Positions 5,472 to 6,820 of a stretch of 6,820 nucleotides of DNA are shown here, piece after piece (positions within the stretch are counted from its first letter, which is position 1; the number at the start of each line of letters is the position of its first letter). The position numbers and the translations under genes were made by a program. The notes below the pieces were generated by a model. It saw only the letters and a list, made by a program, of their open reading frames with translations, was not told where the DNA came from and searched no databases. Source of the DNA: Nitrospirota bacterium (GTDB taxonomy: Bacteria; Nitrospirota; 9FT-COMBO-42-15; HDB-SIOI813); the NCBI GenBank assembly GCA_023248365.1, contig JAHFER010000086.1, forward strand, positions 1-6,820, in the 5' to 3' direction.

Positions 5472-6820
5472 TTAAGTTCTTGCCTTAGGCCTCTTGTTTG
5501 CTTCGAGTACCCTTTTCCTTATTCTGATGGACTTGGGGGTTACCTCAACTAATTCATCCTCTTTTATGAATTCTATGGATTGCTCAAGGTTTAAAAGCCT
5601 TGGGGGGACTAACTGTAGTGCATCATCAGCGCTGGATGCACGCATGTTTGTCAGCTTCTTTTCCCTTACAACATTTACATCTAAATCATTATCCCGCGCA
5701 TTTTCCCCGACTATCATCCCCTCATAGACCTGTGTATTTTCACCTATTATCAGTGTGCCTCTGGGTTGTAAATGAAAGAGTGCATATGTAGTTGTTTTCC
5801 CTGCCCTGTCTGAAACAAGCGCCCCTGCCTGCCGTGTTGATATTGGTCCGCACCAGGGTTCGTAGCCGTCAAACAGATGATTCAGAAGCCCTGTTCCCCT
5901 TGTGTCAGTTAGAAATTCTGATCTGAAGCCTATCAGTCCCCTTGATGGAATGCGAAACTCAAGCCGTACCCTGCCATGTCCATTATTCTGCATCTTCTGC
6001 ATCTTACCTTTTCTTATACCTATCTGCTGTGTAACAACCCCTACAAAATCTTCAGGAACATCTATGACTAACATCTCAACAGGTTCATGTAACACTCCAT
6101 TAATTTGCTTTGTAATGGTCTCCGGCATTGCAACAGAGAGTTCATATCCCTCACGCCTCATCATCTCAATAAGGATTGCGAGTTGCAATTCTCCGCGCCC
6201 CATTACCTTGAAGGAATCAGTATTCTCAAAATCCACCTTTATCGAGACATTATACAGGAGTTCTTTTTCAAGTCTCTCTCTTAAGTGTCTTGAAGTAACA
6301 AACTTCCCCTCTTTACCTGCAAAGGGGGAGGTGTTTATTGAAAAGACCATTGAGATAGTCGGCTCATCCACCTTGATTCTTGGTAAAGGCTTTGGGTTTT
6401 CTGCATCTGTAATTGTATCACCTATATTTATCCCTTCAATCCCTGCAAGGGCTATAATATCTCCGACAAATGCCTCTTTTGTCTCTATTCGTTCCAGTCC
6501 TTTAAATGTATAAAGGGTAGTAATTTTTGTTACAGTCTTTGCTCCGTTGCTGCTTATCATTGCAACCTGATCACCGATTTTAACCCCGCCTGAAAATATC
6601 CTGCCTATGGCAAGCCGGCCTACATATTCGCTATAGTTAATATTTGTCACAAGAATCTGAAGAGGCCCGTCCTTATCTCCAACCGGAGGGGGAATAACCC
6701 TCAGAATAAGATCAAACAAGGGTTTAAGATCGCTTGATTCATCATTCAGGTCAAGTTTTGCAAGACCCTTTTTGGCATTTGTATAGACTACCGGAAAATC
6801 AAGTTGATCTTCAGTGGCAT
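5472..6820 (-). CDS. typA: Translational GTPase BipA/TypA (C-terminal three quarters, cut by window edge)
   Basis: Ribosome-associated GTPase of the EF-G/LepA superfamily, involved in ribosome (50S) assembly and in growth under cold or other stress. The frame is open to the window edge, giving 448 residues; the family is about 600-615 long, so about 160 N-terminal residues with the P-loop, switches and NKxD box are outside. Visible in order: the end of the G domain with FPVVYTNAKKG (visible residues 8-18, where G5 reads NAK instead of the commoner SA-type motif), the beta-barrel domain II (DGPLQ from about 50), domain III with GRGELQLAILIEMMRREG (207-224), and the BipA-specific C-terminal part with RIPSRGLIGFRSEFLTDTRG (289-308), YEPW (319-322), LTNMRASSADDALQLVPPR (389-407) and the basic tail TPKSIRIRKR. 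A TTG at 6719 is not the start: homologous BipA sequence continues through it without a break. Convergent with lptG, 14 bases apart. Confidence 0.97.
   Translation of the reverse strand, partial: ATEDQLDFPVVYTNAKKGLAKLDLNDESSDLKPLFDLILRVIPPPVGDKDGPLQILVTNINYSEYVGRLAIGRIFSGGVKIGDQVAMISSNGAKTVTKITTLYTFKGLERIETKEAFVGDIIALAGIEGINIGDTITDAENPKPLPRIKVDEPTISMVFSINTSPFAGKEGKFVTSRHLRERLEKELLYNVSIKVDFENTDSFKVMGRGELQLAILIEMMRREGYELSVAMPETITKQINGVLHEPVEMLVIDVPEDFVGVVTQQIGIRKGKMQKMQNNGHGRVRLEFRIPSRGLIGFRSEFLTDTRGTGLLNHLFDGYEPWCGPISTRQAGALVSDRAGKTTTYALFHLQPRGTLIIGENTQVYEGMIVGENARDNDLDVNVVREKKLTNMRASSADDALQLVPPRLLNLEQSIEFIKEDELVEVTPKSIRIRKRVLEANKRPKART

Noticed and set aside
5449..5486. AAGGCA/TGCCTT inverted repeat across the lptG-BipA junction, considered as a bidirectional terminator
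   Set aside because: Six base pairs with a 26-base loop and no T-tract on either side; the 5373-5438 structure is far stronger.
5902..6513. A 203-residue plus-strand open frame
   Set aside because: It lies fully antisense within the well-conserved BipA frame, is Ser/Thr-rich without any recognisable domain, and has no convincing start signal.
5472..6719. A separate 415-residue gene starting at the TTG at 6719
   Set aside because: The frame continues open to 6820 and encodes the preceding BipA segment (about 33 more residues including the end of the G domain), so this is an internal TTG of a gene cut by the window edge.

Overview
The window is an AT-rich, densely coded stretch from a Gram-negative bacterium with an anaerobic style of central metabolism. 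LptF and LptG show an outer membrane with lipopolysaccharide. A Re-type (isopropylmalate-synthase-like) citrate synthase and an FdhE maturation factor point to a strict or facultative anaerobe. A Nitrospirota (Thermodesulfovibrio-like) or deltaproteobacterial-type lineage would fit, but this is inference from gene content only. No mobile element, CRISPR array, tRNA, rRNA or gene-free stretch over 300 bases was seen; the longest intergenic gap is 76 bases.

Layout. Minus strand, read from about 3194 down to 1: fdhE, then a Re-citrate synthase carrying a C-terminal Cache-like sensor domain, then the N-terminal 118 codons of malate dehydrogenase (cut by the window edge). Gaps are 76 and 60 bases, so this looks like one operon, possibly with an extra weak promoter before the synthase. 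Plus strand, 3244 to 5457: lptF and lptG, separated by 3 bases. Minus strand, 6820 to 5472: the C-terminal three quarters of the translational GTPase BipA/TypA (cut by the window edge), convergent with lptG across a 14-base gap.

How the genes work together. Malate dehydrogenase supplies oxaloacetate and the Re-citrate synthase condenses it with acetyl-CoA. This is the entry to the oxidative branch towards 2-oxoglutarate and glutamate, or to a full oxidative cycle. FdhE helps assemble respiratory-type formate dehydrogenase, so the same transcript may link formate/C1 metabolism and citrate formation. LptF and LptG form the membrane part of the LptB2FG exporter that extracts lipopolysaccharide from the inner membrane.

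Main points of interest: (1) the fusion of a cytoplasmic Re-citrate synthase to a Cache/PDC sensor module, a candidate new allosteric control on citrate entry; (2) a 49-base divergent intergenic region where the -10 boxes of opposing promoters overlap and where lptF appears to be transcribed without a leader; (3) an 11-bp perfect inverted repeat plus T-tract inside the last codons of lptG that looks like an intrinsic terminator located before the stop codon.
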